Positions 30,696 through 31,565 of a stretch of 31,565 bases of DNA are shown here, in pieces. The notes beneath the pieces were generated by a model. That model saw nothing but the letters and a program-made list of their open reading frames with translations, was not told the DNA's origin and ran no database searches. Source of the stretch: an uncultured Bacilli bacterium (GTDB taxonomy: Bacteria > Bacillota_I > Bacilli_A > RF39 > UBA660); NCBI GenBank assembly GCA_910587725.1, contig CAJUNG010000016.1, positions 1 through 31,565 of the forward strand, in the 5' to 3' direction. Numbering within the stretch: position 1 is the stretch's first letter; every line of letters begins with the position of its first letter. Both the position numbers and the translations under genes were made by a program.

Positions 30696-31532
30696 ATGTT
30701 GGTAGAAGATTTGATTGTTTTAGGAAAAAAGCGAGTACATTCCACATTTGCTAAAATGTTACTTGCAGATTTGTTAAATATTAATATGTTAGCTCTTCCT
30801 CTTCATTTAAAAGAAGAAGTTCCCGAAGAGACAAAAGATTTATATTTAGAAAAACTAGCGTTAATCGAAAATAAAAGTCCGATTCAATATGTTCTTGGGA
30901 CCGTTAACTTTTGTGGTCTTTCCTTAAAAGTGGATAAAAGAGTATTGATTCCTCGCTTTGAAACAGAGGAATTGGTCATCAATACGGAAGATTATATTCG
31001 AAAATTATTTGAAAAGAAAGCGTTGAGAATTATTGATTTAGGATGTGGAAGTGGTGCGATTGGCCTTGCGCTTAAGAAAAAGTTTCCTGATTCTTCAGTG
31101 ACTTTACTAGATATTAGTGAAGATGCTCTTTCTGTTGCTAAGGAAAATGCCAAAAATTTAGGTTTGGCGGTCAACTTTATCCAAAGTGATATATTTCGTG
31201 ATGTTGATGGTCAGTTTGATGTTATCGTAAGTAATCCCCCTTATCTGAGAGAGGATGAAGATATCGAGGATATTGTTAAAGATAATGAACCATCCATTGC
31301 TTTATATGGAGGAAAGGATGGACTTGATGATTACCGGAAAATTCTATCTACATGTAGTAAGCATTTAAACACTAAGTTTTTGTTGGCTTTTGAAATTGGA
31401 TACTTACAAAAAGAGGAAATTTGTGCTCTTGTTAAGGAATATTTAGAGGATGTCATTGTCGTTTGTAAAAAAGATATGAGCGAAAAAGACCGTATGATTT
31501 TTATTTATTCTAGGGCAATCGCAAGAAACTAG
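30696..31532 (+). CDS. prmC: Release factor glutamine methyltransferase PrmC
   Basis: PrmC (HemK) methylates the glutamine of the GGQ motif of RF1 and RF2 using S-adenosylmethionine. 278 residues, normal. Motifs: an N-terminal helical bundle, SPIQYVLG and F-C-G (about 61-73), LIPRFETEELV, the SAM motif DLGCGSGAIG (114-123), the acidic LLDIS, and the catalytic SNPPY (N170-PPY). ATG 30696 has GGGAGG (30683-30688) upstream; a TTG one codon earlier is less likely. It has its own promoter and no longer shares an operon with prfA, its usual partner. Confidence 0.96.
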   Translation: MLVEDLIVLGKKRVHSTFAKMLLADLLNINMLALPLHLKEEVPEETKDLYLEKLALIENKSPIQYVLGTVNFCGLSLKVDKRVLIPRFETEELVINTEDYIRKLFEKKALRIIDLGCGSGAIGLALKKKFPDSSVTLLDISEDALSVAKENAKNLGLAVNFIQSDIFRDVDGQFDVIVSNPPYLREDEDIEDIVKDNEPSIALYGGKDGLDDYRKILSTCSKHLNTKFLLAFEIGYLQKEEICALVKEYLEDVIVVCKKDMSEKDRMIFIYSRAIARN

Positions 31533-31547
31533 GAATAGTGATTAAAT

Positions 31548-31553
31548 AAGGAG
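31548..31553 (+). promoter_or_regulatory. Ribosome-binding site of the next gene
   Basis: AAGGAG lies 16 bp after the prmC stop, near the window edge. Its start codon would be at or beyond position 31561, so the next gene is probably in the prmC operon. In many Firmicutes it would be a Sua5/YrdC/TsaC gene, but that cannot be checked here. Confidence 0.4.
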
Positions 31554-31565
31554 AAAAGTAAGTTT

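Noticed and set aside
1..31565. CRISPR array, tRNA/rRNA, insertion sequence or prophage
   Set aside because: No evenly spaced repeats, cloverleaf-like or rRNA sequences, transposase, integrase or phage genes were seen on either strand.

Overview
The window is AT-rich chromosomal DNA from a low-GC Gram-positive bacterium, most likely an uncultured gut-type member of the class Bacilli (Erysipelotrichales/RF39-like). The support is an RNA polymerase delta subunit (rpoE), Bacillus-like gene orders (gdpP-rplI-dnaB; DUF1934-argS-rpoE; walJ with rlmH; ung near gerQ), YtgP/MurJ-type and FemABX cell-wall genes, and BspA/DUF285- and LRR_5-type proteins. TGA acts as a stop (gdpP/rplI overlap, murJ-like, femX-like 2), so the code is standard. 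Genus and species cannot be read from the sequence. No rRNA, tRNA, CRISPR array, insertion sequence or prophage was found, and no gene-free stretch exceeds about 235 bp.

Layout. 2-424: the 3' end of a surface-type protein and its terminator. 617-4945: a c-di-AMP phosphodiesterase-like gene without its usual N-terminal domains, then rplI, dnaB and a LysM-G5-M23 peptidoglycan hydrolase. 5178-6252: a decayed BspA/DUF285 surface-protein gene with one frameshift and two in-frame stops. 6384-13191: a tight five-gene run of a MurJ/YtgP-like flippase and four consecutive FemABX (MurM/FemX-like) aminoacyltransferases. 13283-14502: walJ and rlmH. 14572-18039: an alanine/glycine:cation symporter, an AAA/DUF4143 ATPase and ung. 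18062-19064 (minus): a LemA-like protein and a GerQ-like spore-coat protein. 19149-20407: a PduL-type phosphotransacylase and an unknown gene. 20416-22395 (minus): a class A penicillin-binding protein. 22537-24834: a large LRR_5 protein with a helical C-terminal half. 24911-28665: DUF1934, argS, rpoE and prfA. 28677-30559 (minus): a membrane glycosyltransferase and a CmpB-like membrane protein lying between prfA and prmC. 30696-31532: prmC.

How the genes fit together. Much of the window is cell-envelope biology. The Fem proteins would load amino acids onto lipid II, the flippase would move it outward, the class A PBP would polymerise and cross-link it, the M23 enzyme would cut it, and WalJ belongs to wall-stress physiology. 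The rest is core information processing: replication helicase, L9, RlmH, ArgS, delta, RF1 and PrmC, plus uracil repair.

The most notable points are the flippase plus four tandem Fem paralogs, the stand-alone DHH-DHHA1 protein at the gdpP locus, genes whose Shine-Dalgarno sits at the predicted transcription start, mutually exclusive hairpins in the rpoE leader, and a GerQ-like protein without N-terminal lysines. All functions are inferred by reading motifs; no database search was run.
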